NCBI RefSeq assembly: GCF_000519085.1
Contig: NZ_KI912577.1
Coordinates: forward strand, 4,210,035-4,274,034
Origin: Methylobacterium sp. 10
Lineage (GTDB): Bacteria; Pseudomonadota; Alphaproteobacteria; Rhizobiales; Beijerinckiaceae
Length of the DNA stretch: 64,000 bases
Direction of reading: 5' to 3'
Under the pieces are notes generated by a model that saw only the letters and a list, made by a program, of their open reading frames with translations, made no database searches and was not told the DNA's origin. Within the stretch, counting starts at the first letter, position 1. Each line of letters opens with the position of its first letter. Shown in pieces: positions 33,204-40,949 of this stretch. A program made the position numbers and the translations under genes.

Positions 33204-34314
33204 CGAAGGTGAGACGGCTGCCCGTGGTCGGCACGATCACGTTGGCGGGCATCTGCGCCTGGGCTTCCAGGGCGAAGTTCAGGCCGCTGCAATGCATCGG
33301 GATCACCACGTCGGGGTCGAGCTTCCGGATCTCGGCGACGATCTGGGTAAGATAATCCTTCGGCGCCGGCCCGAGGTGGAAACCGCCGACGATGGCGTGG
33401 ACCTTCTCGACGCCCGAGACGGCCTGCGCCTGCCGCACCGAATTGACGATCCCCACATGGCCGCAGGAGCTGATGACGACGAGACCCTTGCCCTTCACGT
33501 TGAAGCAGGTGGCGTGTTCGTGGACATGCTCGTCGGGGATGATCTGCCCCTGCAGTTCGGCCGGCGAATAATGGGTGGCATCGCAGCCGAGACCGTCCTT
33601 GATCCCGCGTTCCACGAAGGTGTTGGGCAGGATACGCTCGATGGAGGAGCGCTTGATCTGGCCCGTGGTGAAGGCGTGCCCCGCCACCACGGTCGGCGTC
33701 TCGCACAGGACGGTCCTGATCTTCTGCGCCGTCAGTTCGCGCCGGTCGAGCTGACCGAAATCCGTGAACTGCCCCTGCACCTTGCTCGGGCTGACGCGGT
33801 GACAGAAATTGTCCTCGCCACCGGCATAGAGCGTCAGGTCGGCGGGCAGCGAAGCGCGATACTTGTCCAGGAACCCGTTGAGGCCGCCGTAATGGTCGTG
33901 ATGGCCGTGGCTGACGATGAGGGCGTCGATCTTGGACGGGTCGACCTGCAGGATCTCGATGTTGTTCAGGAGCGCGTCGGGGCTGTAGCCGAAATCGAGC
34001 AGGATCGTGCGCTCCTCGTCCGCGCGCCGCGATTCCACGAAGAGCGACAGGCCCCATTGGTTGTGGAGAACCTTGCGGTAGTCGCTGCCGCGCCCGTTGC
34101 CGGGCGGCTGGTGGACGACGCCCTGCACCGTCGCGGGCTTGAGGAACTGGTCGTGAGAGGAATCGATCAGCACGCGCAGGCTGAGCCTGTCCACCGTCGG
34201 CACCTCGATCGCCGCGGCATTCGCGATCTCGATGCAGGAGAACCCCGCGGTCGCGCTCGCGGCGAAGGCCGCTGACGCCCTCAGAAAGCCGCGCCTGTCG
34301 ATCTCTCCGGCCAT
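33196..34314 (-). CDS. Exported MBL-fold metallo-hydrolase
   Basis: A 372-residue protein with a twin-arginine signal (IDRRGFLRASAAFAASATAG). The metallo-beta-lactamase metal motif is VSHGHHDHYGG, with further ligands in ISSCGHVGIVN and IPMHCSGLN. It resembles the dihydropteroate/RFaP-synthase-like MBL subgroup. ATG 34314 is chosen because it begins the Tat leader. It is co-transcribed with SCO. The substrate is unknown; sulfatase or sulfur-dioxygenase-like chemistry would suit the region but is not shown by the motifs. Confidence 0.78.
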   Translation of the reverse strand: MAGEIDRRGFLRASAAFAASATAGFSCIEIANAAAIEVPTVDRLSLRVLIDSSHDQFLKPATVQGVVHQPPGNGRGSDYRKVLHNQWGLSLFVESRRADEERTILLDFGYSPDALLNNIEILQVDPSKIDALIVSHGHHDHYGGLNGFLDKYRASLPADLTLYAGGEDNFCHRVSPSKVQGQFTDFGQLDRRELTAQKIRTVLCETPTVVAGHAFTTGQIKRSSIERILPNTFVERGIKDGLGCDATHYSPAELQGQIIPDEHVHEHATCFNVKGKGLVVISSCGHVGIVNSVRQAQAVSGVEKVHAIVGGFHLGPAPKDYLTQIVAEIRKLDPDVVIPMHCSGLNFALEAQAQMPANVIVPTTGSRLTFGA

Positions 34315-34769
34315 GCCATCCTCCCCGACGCCCTCGCGCCGCATGTCTCACGCTGTCTTCTTTTATAGCCGAGCTCGCCCTGACTGGTATGCTGTATTTC
34401 TAGGGAGGCGAAGGTATTCGTTCTGTATTCGGCGACGTCGCTGGAATTCCATTCTTCGGGATGCCGGTCCCGCTGCATGGTCGGCTCTCGGCCCCCACAG
34501 GGTCTCTGATCGTCACGTGGCCTGCGTATCGGCCGCCCTCAGGTGGGACGGGTCCCCGCTCCCGCCCGTGAAAGGAGAGCCTTGTGCCCCGATGCGGCGC
34601 GGGTCCGGGGCGAATGCAAGGAAAAGCCATGACACAGGCATGAGTCAGAAGAGCGTTCCCACCTTTGCTAGAACAACGGAAGCTCATTCTGTCGCCACCG
34701 GACTATACAAGCGTCTTCACAAGACGAAGCCGGGGTTGTCCGGTCCGTCATCGACGAGGCGGCGGGCCG
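34315..34769. other. 455-bp divergent intergenic region
   Basis: This lies between the MBL-fold gene and the OsmC gene. A near-direct repeat (GGTATTCGTTCTGTATTCG) occurs at about 34410-34430. No convincing promoter pair or gene is seen, although this must hold the promoters for both directions. Confidence 0.35.
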
Positions 34770-35315
34770 ATGGGCGACATAGACTCGTATCTCCACGCGA
34801 AGCGTCGTGCGCTCGATCTCCGGACGACGCGAATTCGCGAAGGCCAGGTCTCCGCATCGTCCCTTGCGGCGCGCGCGACGGTGGAGGGCGGCAGCGGCGT
34901 GCGCCGGATCGGAATCCGCCGGCACGCGATCGTCAGCGATAGCGGTCCCGATCTCGCGGGCTTCGATCTCGGGCCGAGTTCGCCCGAACTGCAACTCGGG
35001 GTCCTCGGGTCGTGCCTCGCGCATACGGTGCTGATCCAGGCCGCTCTGCAGGACGTGCCGACCACGTCCCTGGAGGTGGAGGTCTCCGGCACCTTCGATC
35101 CCCGTGCCGGCGCGGAGGGGTACGAGGACGTCCCCGTCCATCCGCATGACCTCGCCTACGAGGTGCGTCTCGATTCACCGGCCGATCCGGCCCGGATCGC
35201 GGCGCTCCACGCCCGGGTCGAGAAGGCCTGCCCCATCCTCAACCTCTTGCGCCTGCCACAGGGCGTGAGCGGCCGCTTCACCGATGCCGCACCGGTTCGC
35301 CGGGCGGATGCATGA
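34770..35315 (+). CDS. OsmC/Ohr family protein
   Basis: A 181-residue protein of the OsmC-like thiol peroxidase superfamily. The two conserved cysteines are Cys82 in LGVLGSCLAHT and Cys154 in VEKACPILN, with an N-terminal Arg-rich strand as usual. Such proteins reduce hydroperoxides or act on thiol compounds. It lies 18 bp upstream of ssuA on the same strand, so it probably belongs to the ssu operon; a role in coping with oxidants or thiols from sulfonate breakdown is inferred. Confidence 0.8.
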   Translation: MGDIDSYLHAKRRALDLRTTRIREGQVSASSLAARATVEGGSGVRRIGIRRHAIVSDSGPDLAGFDLGPSSPELQLGVLGSCLAHTVLIQAALQDVPTTSLEVEVSGTFDPRAGAEGYEDVPVHPHDLAYEVRLDSPADPARIAALHARVEKACPILNLLRLPQGVSGRFTDAAPVRRADA

Positions 35316-35333
35316 CCTGAGGGAGATCAATCC

Positions 35334-36296
35334 GTGACGATCACCAGACGCCGCGTGCCGAGCCTGCTCTTCGCGCTCGGAGCCAGCCTCGCCGCCCTCA
35401 CCGGCGCCGCCGCCGAGGAGGCGGCGCCGAAGGAGTTCCGGATCGGCTACCAGAAGATCGGTCTCATCGTCATCGCGCGGCAACAGGGGGTGATCGAGAA
35501 GCGCCTGGCCGCGCAGGGGACCAAGGTGCAGTGGGTCGAGTTCCAGGCCGGCCCTCCCCTGCTCGAAGCCCTGAGCGCCGGCAGCATCGATTTCGGCTAT
35601 ACCGGAGACGCGCCGCCGATCTTCTCGCAGGCGGCGGGCGGCAACCTCGTCTATGTCAGCGCCGCGGCGCCCTCCGGCGACGGCGAGGCGATCCTGGTCA
35701 AGGAGGCTTCGCCGATCCGGTCGGTCGCCGACCTGAAGGGCAGGAAGGTCGCGTTCGGTCGCGGCACGAGCGCGCACAACCTCCTCATCGCCGCCCTGGA
35801 GAAGGCCGGCCTGACCTTCGCGGACATCACGCCCGCCTACCTCACGCCTGCGGATGCCGGCTCGGCCTTCGCCAACGACAGCGTCGACGCGTGGTCGATC
35901 TGGGACCCCTATTTCGCCGTGGGGCAGGCGCGGAGCAAGACCAGGGTCCTGGCGACCTCCGGCCAGACCCTCGACGTGTCGGCCTATTTCCTGGCCAACA
36001 GAACCTTCGCCGACAAGCATCCGGACGTCATCGTCCATAGCCTGGCGGGCCTCTCCGAGGCGGCCGCCTGGGCCGACGGGCACCGCGACGAGGTGGCCAA
36101 GGCGCTGAACGCCGTGACGGGTATCCCCTACGAGATCCAGAAGGTCGCGGCGGACCGCACCCAGTTCGGGGTCCGGCCCCTCACCGACGCGATCCTGTCG
36201 GGGCAGCAGGCGACGGCGGACCGCTTCCACCGTCTCGGACTCATCCCCCGCGCCATCCAGGTGCGTGACGCCGTCTGGACCCCGCCGCGCACCTGA
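35334..36296 (+). CDS. ssuA: Aliphatic sulfonate substrate-binding protein SsuA
   Basis: A 320-residue periplasmic binding protein with signal peptide (RRRVPSLLFALGASLAALTG, cleavage after AAA). SsuA signatures are FRIGYQKIGLIVIARQQGVI, VQWVEFQAGPPLLEALSAGS, IDFGYTGDAPPIFSQAAG and VDAWSIWDPYFAVGQ. GTG 35334 follows a GGGAGA ribosome-binding site. It heads ssuA-ssuC-ssuB. The usual monooxygenase partner ssuD is absent here; the LLM enzymes elsewhere in the island may replace it. Confidence 0.92.
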   Translation: MTITRRRVPSLLFALGASLAALTGAAAEEAAPKEFRIGYQKIGLIVIARQQGVIEKRLAAQGTKVQWVEFQAGPPLLEALSAGSIDFGYTGDAPPIFSQAAGGNLVYVSAAAPSGDGEAILVKEASPIRSVADLKGRKVAFGRGTSAHNLLIAALEKAGLTFADITPAYLTPADAGSAFANDSVDAWSIWDPYFAVGQARSKTRVLATSGQTLDVSAYFLANRTFADKHPDVIVHSLAGLSEAAAWADGHRDEVAKALNAVTGIPYEIQKVAADRTQFGVRPLTDAILSGQQATADRFHRLGLIPRAIQVRDAVWTPPRT

Positions 36297-36341
36297 TCCC
36301 GGCCCGCCCCGTCGACCCGCAAGCCCCGGAGCCCCACCATC

Positions 36342-37229
36342 GTGACCACCCTCGACCCCATCGCGAGTCTGTCCCTGCCGGGAGCGGGCGTCCCGCCCCG
36401 GCGGGTGCTGCCCAAGGCCGTTTCCCCCTCCCCCTCGCGCCAAACGGCCCGGTCCGGCTTGGGCCCCTACGGTCTCTTCGTGATCTCGTGGCTCGCCCCC
36501 GTCGCCCTCGTGGCGGTCTGGGAAGTCCTCGCCCGTGCCGGCTGGATCTCGCCGCAGGTGCTTCCGGCGCCGAGCAAGGTCCTGACGACCGCCTGGAAGC
36601 TGACGCTGAACGGGTCGCTGCTCCTCGATCTCGGCACCAGCCTGCTGCGCGCGGCGGTGGGCTTCGCCATCGGCGGCGGCATCGGTTTCGCGCTCGGCAC
36701 CCTGGTCGGGTTCTCCCGTCTCGCGGAGGCGGCCATCGACCGCAGCGTCCAGATGATCCGCGCCATCCCGTTCCTCGCCCTGCTGCCCCTGGTCATCGTG
36801 TGGTTCGGCGTCGGCGAGAGCCAGAAGATCTTCCTCGTCGCGCTGGGGGTCGCCTTTCCGATCTACATCAACACCGTGCTCGGCATCCGGCAGGTGGATC
36901 CGAAGCTCGTCGAACTCGGCCGTGTTCGGAACCTCGGTCCGATCCAGCTGATCCGGCGCATCATCCTGCCCGGCGCCCTGCCCTCGATCCTCACCGGCGT
37001 CCGCTACGCTCTGGCGACGGCTTGGCTGGCCCTGGTGGTGGCCGAGACGATCGGCGCGCAATCCGGCCTGGGTTTCCTCGCGATGGATGCCCGCGAATTC
37101 CTGCGCACCGACGTGATCGTGCTGGCCATCGTGCTCTATGCGCTCATCGGGATCGCCGCCGATTCCATCGCCCGGCACCTGGAGCGCTCGCTCCTCGCCT
37201 GGCACCCGAATTACGGCGACCGCCGATGA
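36342..37229 (+). CDS. ssuC: Aliphatic sulfonate permease SsuC
   Basis: A 295-residue inner-membrane permease. After a proline-rich cytosolic leader it shows the SsuC pattern WLAPVALVAVWEVLARAGWI, IRAIPFLALLPLVIVWFGVG and the terminal block AETIGAQSGLGFLAMDAREF. The start is GTG 36342. The coupling loop reads ELGRVRNLGPIQLIRRIILP. The stop overlaps the ssuB ATG (ATGA). Confidence 0.9.
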   Translation: MTTLDPIASLSLPGAGVPPRRVLPKAVSPSPSRQTARSGLGPYGLFVISWLAPVALVAVWEVLARAGWISPQVLPAPSKVLTTAWKLTLNGSLLLDLGTSLLRAAVGFAIGGGIGFALGTLVGFSRLAEAAIDRSVQMIRAIPFLALLPLVIVWFGVGESQKIFLVALGVAFPIYINTVLGIRQVDPKLVELGRVRNLGPIQLIRRIILPGALPSILTGVRYALATAWLALVVAETIGAQSGLGFLAMDAREFLRTDVIVLAIVLYALIGIAADSIARHLERSLLAWHPNYGDRR

Positions 37230-37960
37230 GCCGCGCGCCTGCCGGGAGCGCTGTCGCCGTGCCCGCCTTCTCGCGTCCCGCCGTCGTCGTCACCGACCTC
37301 ACCCGCGCCTATGGCACGCGCGTCGTCATCGACGGCCTGAACCTCGTCATCGAGCGCGGTGAGTTCGTCGCCCTGCTGGGCGAAAGCGGTTGCGGCAAGA
37401 CGACTTTGCTGCGGGCCCTGGCGGGCCTCGATCCCGTCGATCACGGCCGCATCGACGCGCCGGGAGAGGCCGCCGTCGTCTTCCAGGAGCATCGGCTGCT
37501 GCCGTGGGACAGCCTCTGGCGGAACGTGGCGCTGGGCCTGCCGGACCAGGGGGCTCGGGAGCGCGCCGCCGCCGCGCTCTCCGAGGTCGGGCTCGGGCAC
37601 CGCCTCGACGATTGGCCGCGCAATCTCTCCGGCGGTCAGGCGCAGCGTGTGGCCCTGGCCCGCGCGCTCGTGCAGGAGCCGGAACTGCTGCTGCTCGACG
37701 AGCCTTTCGCGGCGCTCGACGCCCTGACCCGCATCCGCATGCACGGGCTGGTCAAGGAACTCGTGGCCCGCCACCGGCCGGGCGTTCTCCTCGTCACCCA
37801 CGATGTCGACGAGGCCATCTCCCTCGCCGACCGCGTGCTGGTGATGCGGGCGGGGATCATCGCCGCCGAGCATCGGCTCGACGGCTCCGGCGATCGGGCG
37901 GCCCTCCGCCTCCGCCTCCTCGCTGAACTCGGCGTTCACGCCGAATCCGAGCCAGCCTGA
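37226..37960 (+). CDS. ssuB: Aliphatic sulfonate ATPase SsuB
   Basis: A 244-residue ATPase with Walker A GESGCGKTT, Q-loop VVFQEHRLLPWDSLW, signature LSGGQAQR, Walker B LLLLDEPFAALDALT and H-loop LLVTHDVDEAISL. The short Q-loop region and APGEAAVVFQEHRLLPW are typical of SsuB. ATG 37226 overlaps the ssuC stop. Confidence 0.92.
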   Translation: MSRAPAGSAVAVPAFSRPAVVVTDLTRAYGTRVVIDGLNLVIERGEFVALLGESGCGKTTLLRALAGLDPVDHGRIDAPGEAAVVFQEHRLLPWDSLWRNVALGLPDQGARERAAAALSEVGLGHRLDDWPRNLSGGQAQRVALARALVQEPELLLLDEPFAALDALTRIRMHGLVKELVARHRPGVLLVTHDVDEAISLADRVLVMRAGIIAAEHRLDGSGDRAALRLRLLAELGVHAESEPA

Positions 37961-37994
37961 ACTCTCCCTCGTAGTCGATCGGCCAGAGACTCCC

Positions 37995-39008
37995 ATGACG
38001 ACCTCATTCCGCTCCCCGTCCTCCGGCCCCTCCCGCCGCCGTTTCCTCGAGACGTCCCTCATCGGTGCAGGTGCCCTCGCCGGTGGTCTCGCGGGCCATT
38101 CGGCCGCTGCCGCCACCGGCCGCGCGACCGACACGCTGCGCCTGACCTGGGGCTATACCGGCCTCACCTTCATCGCCAAGGAGCGCGGCGAACTGGTGAA
38201 GACCCTCGCCAAGGACGGGATCAAGGTGGAATGGGTCGGCCCGTTCCCCAACCACGCGCCGACCCTTCAGGCGGTCACCGGCGGCACCGCCGATTTCAGC
38301 TTCGGCGGCAGCACGACGCCGGCGCTCGCCGCCATCTCCGCCGGCTCGCCGCTGGTCTTCACCCAGTTCCTCATCTACAGCCCGCGCACCACCGCCATCA
38401 TCGCCAAGGACGGGTCCGGCATCGACAAGGTGGAGGATCTGGTCGGGAAGTCGGTGGCCGTGAACCGGTCGGGTCTCGGCGAGTTCCTGGTGGTGGCGGC
38501 GCTGGAGAAGCACGGCATCGACCGGTCCAAGGTCAAGTTCGTCTATCTCAACCCGCCGGATGCCGCCCCGGCCCTCGCCGCCGGCAAGGTCGATGCGTGG
38601 TCGATGTGGAGCCCCGGCGTGGACATCGCCCGCTTCGACTACAAGGCCCACGACATCTTTCTCGAAGAGCGCGACCTGCCCTTCCAGATCGATTTCACCT
38701 CCTACCTGACACGCCGGGATTTCGTCGCGAAGAACCCCGATCTCGTCCGGGCCTTCCATGCGGCTCTGAAGAACGACGCCGACTGGGCGTCCGCGAACAC
38801 GGAAGAGGCCGAGCGCCTCACACAGGCCAAGGCAGGCTACAGCGACCGGGTGCGCGACCACTTCATCGGCCTGCGCAAGCAATACAAGCTCTACGCGACG
38901 GACGACCGGGCCTTCCTGTCGGAGTTCCAGAAGGCGGCCGAGTGGCTGGTCACGCGCAAGGTCCTGCCCGAGCCGGTGACCGTCACCGATCACCTCGTCC
39001 GGGTCTGA
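37995..39008 (+). CDS. Second sulfonate-type binding protein (SsuA/TauA family)
   Basis: A 337-residue binding protein with a Tat signal (PSRRRFLETSLIGAGALAGG). Signatures are LRLTWGYTGLTFIAKERGEL, IKVEWVGPFPNHAPTLQAVT, ADFSFGGSTTPALAAISAG and VDAWSMWSPGVDIARFDYK. It lies 34 bp after ssuB, so the ssu transporter appears to have two binding proteins with different ligands, as with the doubled MetQ. It is followed by the strong hairpin at 39101. Confidence 0.86.
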   Translation: MTTSFRSPSSGPSRRRFLETSLIGAGALAGGLAGHSAAAATGRATDTLRLTWGYTGLTFIAKERGELVKTLAKDGIKVEWVGPFPNHAPTLQAVTGGTADFSFGGSTTPALAAISAGSPLVFTQFLIYSPRTTAIIAKDGSGIDKVEDLVGKSVAVNRSGLGEFLVVAALEKHGIDRSKVKFVYLNPPDAAPALAAGKVDAWSMWSPGVDIARFDYKAHDIFLEERDLPFQIDFTSYLTRRDFVAKNPDLVRAFHAALKNDADWASANTEEAERLTQAKAGYSDRVRDHFIGLRKQYKLYATDDRAFLSEFQKAAEWLVTRKVLPEPVTVTDHLVRV

Positions 39009-39100
39009 CGCGATGTCCGTCTGAATTCTTCAGGATCGATGCCGCGCGAACGTGCCCGCCGTGGATCGGGCTACGATACTCACATATCTGGCGGGCAGCA

Positions 39101-39133
39101 CGGGTCCCCTCTCCTTCCAGGAGAGGGGACCCG
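39101..39133. terminator. Strong bidirectional hairpin terminator
   Basis: A perfect 15-bp inverted repeat (left arm 39101-39115, CGGGTCCCCTCTCCT; right arm 39119-39133) with a 3-nt loop separates the + strand ssu operon from the convergent importer operon. There is no T-run, so it may act mainly as an RNA-stabilising or factor-assisted terminator. Confidence 0.7.
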
Positions 39134-39216
39134 TCGCGCCTCAGGTCGAACCCTCTCAGATAAAGCGCACAGCCGTCGAGCAGATGTGTGAATCGAGTAG
39201 GTGGATCGGGGGCGGT

Positions 39217-40095
39217 TCAGACTATGCCCGTGGGAACGCCGATCGGCGTGAGGCGCGGCAGGGGCAGGCTGTTCCGGTCGGAATGCAGCAGCGTCAGGCA
39301 GTGATGCCTGAGTTTCGTGAAACGCTCATCGGCGATCAGTTCGCGCTGGCGCGGCCGCGCGAAGTCGATGGTGAGATCGTCGAGGATGCGCCCCGGCCGT
39401 GGCGTCATCACCAGGATGCGGTCGGCGAGGAAGATCGCCTCGTCGATGTCGTGGGTGACGAAGACGATCGTCGTGCGATGCTGGCTCCAGACCTTGAGGA
39501 GCAGTTCCTGCATCGTCATGCGGGTCTGGGCGTCCAGCGCGCCGAAGGGCTCGTCCATCAGGAGGACGCGGGGGCGGGTGATGAGCGCGCGGGCGATCTC
39601 GACGCGCTGCTGCATGCCCCCTGAGAGTTCCGCCGGATAACGGTCCTCGAAACCGGCGAGCCCGACCTCGGCGATGAAATCGCGGGCCCGGTCCAGGCGT
39701 GCGCGTTTCGGGACGCCCTTCATCTTGAGGCCGAAGGCGACGTTGTCGATGACGCTGCACCAGGGGAACAGCGTATGCTGCTGGAAGACGATGCCGCGGT
39801 CGGGATGAGGGCCGGTGATGGCCGCCCCGTCGAGGCTGACGCGACCGCGATGCAGGGTGAGATGCCCGGCGACGGCACCGAGCAGGGTCGACTTCCCGCA
39901 GCCCGAGGGACCGAGGAGACAGACGAACTGCTCGGGCGCGATGTCGAGGTCGATGTTCTCGACCACATCGAAGGCGGCGGCCCCCCGGCCGAGGCGGATG
40001 ACGCCGCCCTCCATGGCGACATGGCCGCCCGACGAGGCCGTCGGCGCAATGCGCGAGGGCGGCACCCGTGTCTCCAGTGGGATCGCCCCGGTCAT
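39217..40095 (-). CDS. ABC importer ATPase, TauB/SsuB type
   Basis: A 292-residue ATPase with Walker A GPSGCGKST, Q-loop IVFQQHTLFPWCSV, signature LSGGMQQR, Walker B VLLMDEPFGALDAQT and H-loop FVTHDIDEAIFL. The start at 40095 overlaps the permease stop by 4 bp; upstream extensions read through the permease in another frame. It is the third gene of the minus-strand operon 42397-39217. Confidence 0.9.
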   Translation of the reverse strand: MTGAIPLETRVPPSRIAPTASSGGHVAMEGGVIRLGRGAAAFDVVENIDLDIAPEQFVCLLGPSGCGKSTLLGAVAGHLTLHRGRVSLDGAAITGPHPDRGIVFQQHTLFPWCSVIDNVAFGLKMKGVPKRARLDRARDFIAEVGLAGFEDRYPAELSGGMQQRVEIARALITRPRVLLMDEPFGALDAQTRMTMQELLLKVWSQHRTTIVFVTHDIDEAIFLADRILVMTPRPGRILDDLTIDFARPRQRELIADERFTKLRHHCLTLLHSDRNSLPLPRLTPIGVPTGIV

Positions 40096-40949
40096 CGTTG
40101 CGCCCCCGCACTGACCCAGGGCGTCATCCGCGCACCGGCCTGTCGCACCAGCAGGCTGGACCCCATCCCGAGCAGACCGATCAGCAGCATGCCGACGACG
40201 ATGTCGTCGTAGTTCTGCAGCGTATAGGATTCCCATGTGAAGTAACCGATCCCGTACTGGCCCGAGATCATCTCCGCCGTCACGAGGCAGAACCATGCGG
40301 TTCCCATGCCGATGGCGGCCCCCGTGACGATGCTCGGCGTGGCACCCGGCAGGATCACCTCGCGCAGGATCGCGGCCTTGCCGGCGCCGAGGCTGCGGGC
40401 GGACGCGACGAGGCGCGGGTTGACGGTCTCGACGCCGTGAATGGTGTTGAGGAGGATGGGGAACAGCGCGCCCGTGAAGGTGATGAACGCCATCGACAGC
40501 TCGGATGAGGGAAACATCAGGATCGCCAGGGGAATCCAGGCGACGGCGGGTATCGGGCGCAGCACCTCGAGGGGTGCCAGGAGGAGGTCGCTCGCCAGAC
40601 GGGAGCGGCCGATGGCGAGGCCGAGGCCGATCCCGGCGGTGAGTGCCGCCAGGAAGCCGAGGAGGACCCGTGTCAGGCTGGCGGCCAGATGCGGCCAGAG
40701 CGTCGGCGATCGGACGAGGGCGAGGGCCGCGCGCGCGGCCTCGGCCGGGCTCGGCACGTTGCGGAAGCTGATGAAGCCGAGATCGACCTTGCCGCTCGCG
40801 GCGAGATGCCAGAGGGCGAGGCTCGCCAGGAGGGACGTGGCCCGCAGGGCGATGCGCCGCCCGGGAAGGAGGCGCAGGGCCGCGAGCCGGGCCGGACCGC
40901 CTGCCCGCGCGGCCACCGGCGCGAGGGATGCCGCCGCGGAGGCGCTCAT
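40092..40949 (-). CDS. ABC importer permease, TauC/SsuC type
   Basis: A 285-residue inner-membrane permease with a variable N-terminus and six hydrophobic segments. Coupling region: VASARSLGAGKAAILREVIL, with the terminal block AEMISGQYGIGYFTWESYTL. It overlaps both neighbours by 4 bp. It belongs with the binding protein that carries a NosL-like tail. Confidence 0.88.
   Translation of the reverse strand: MSASAAASLAPVAARAGGPARLAALRLLPGRRIALRATSLLASLALWHLAASGKVDLGFISFRNVPSPAEAARAALALVRSPTLWPHLAASLTRVLLGFLAALTAGIGLGLAIGRSRLASDLLLAPLEVLRPIPAVAWIPLAILMFPSSELSMAFITFTGALFPILLNTIHGVETVNPRLVASARSLGAGKAAILREVILPGATPSIVTGAAIGMGTAWFCLVTAEMISGQYGIGYFTWESYTLQNYDDIVVGMLLIGLLGMGSSLLVRQAGARMTPWVSAGAQR

Noticed and set aside
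34400-34687. 95-codon minus-strand frame between the MBL and OsmC genes
   Set aside because: No ribosome-binding site, no domain, Pro/Arg-rich composition; treated as chance.
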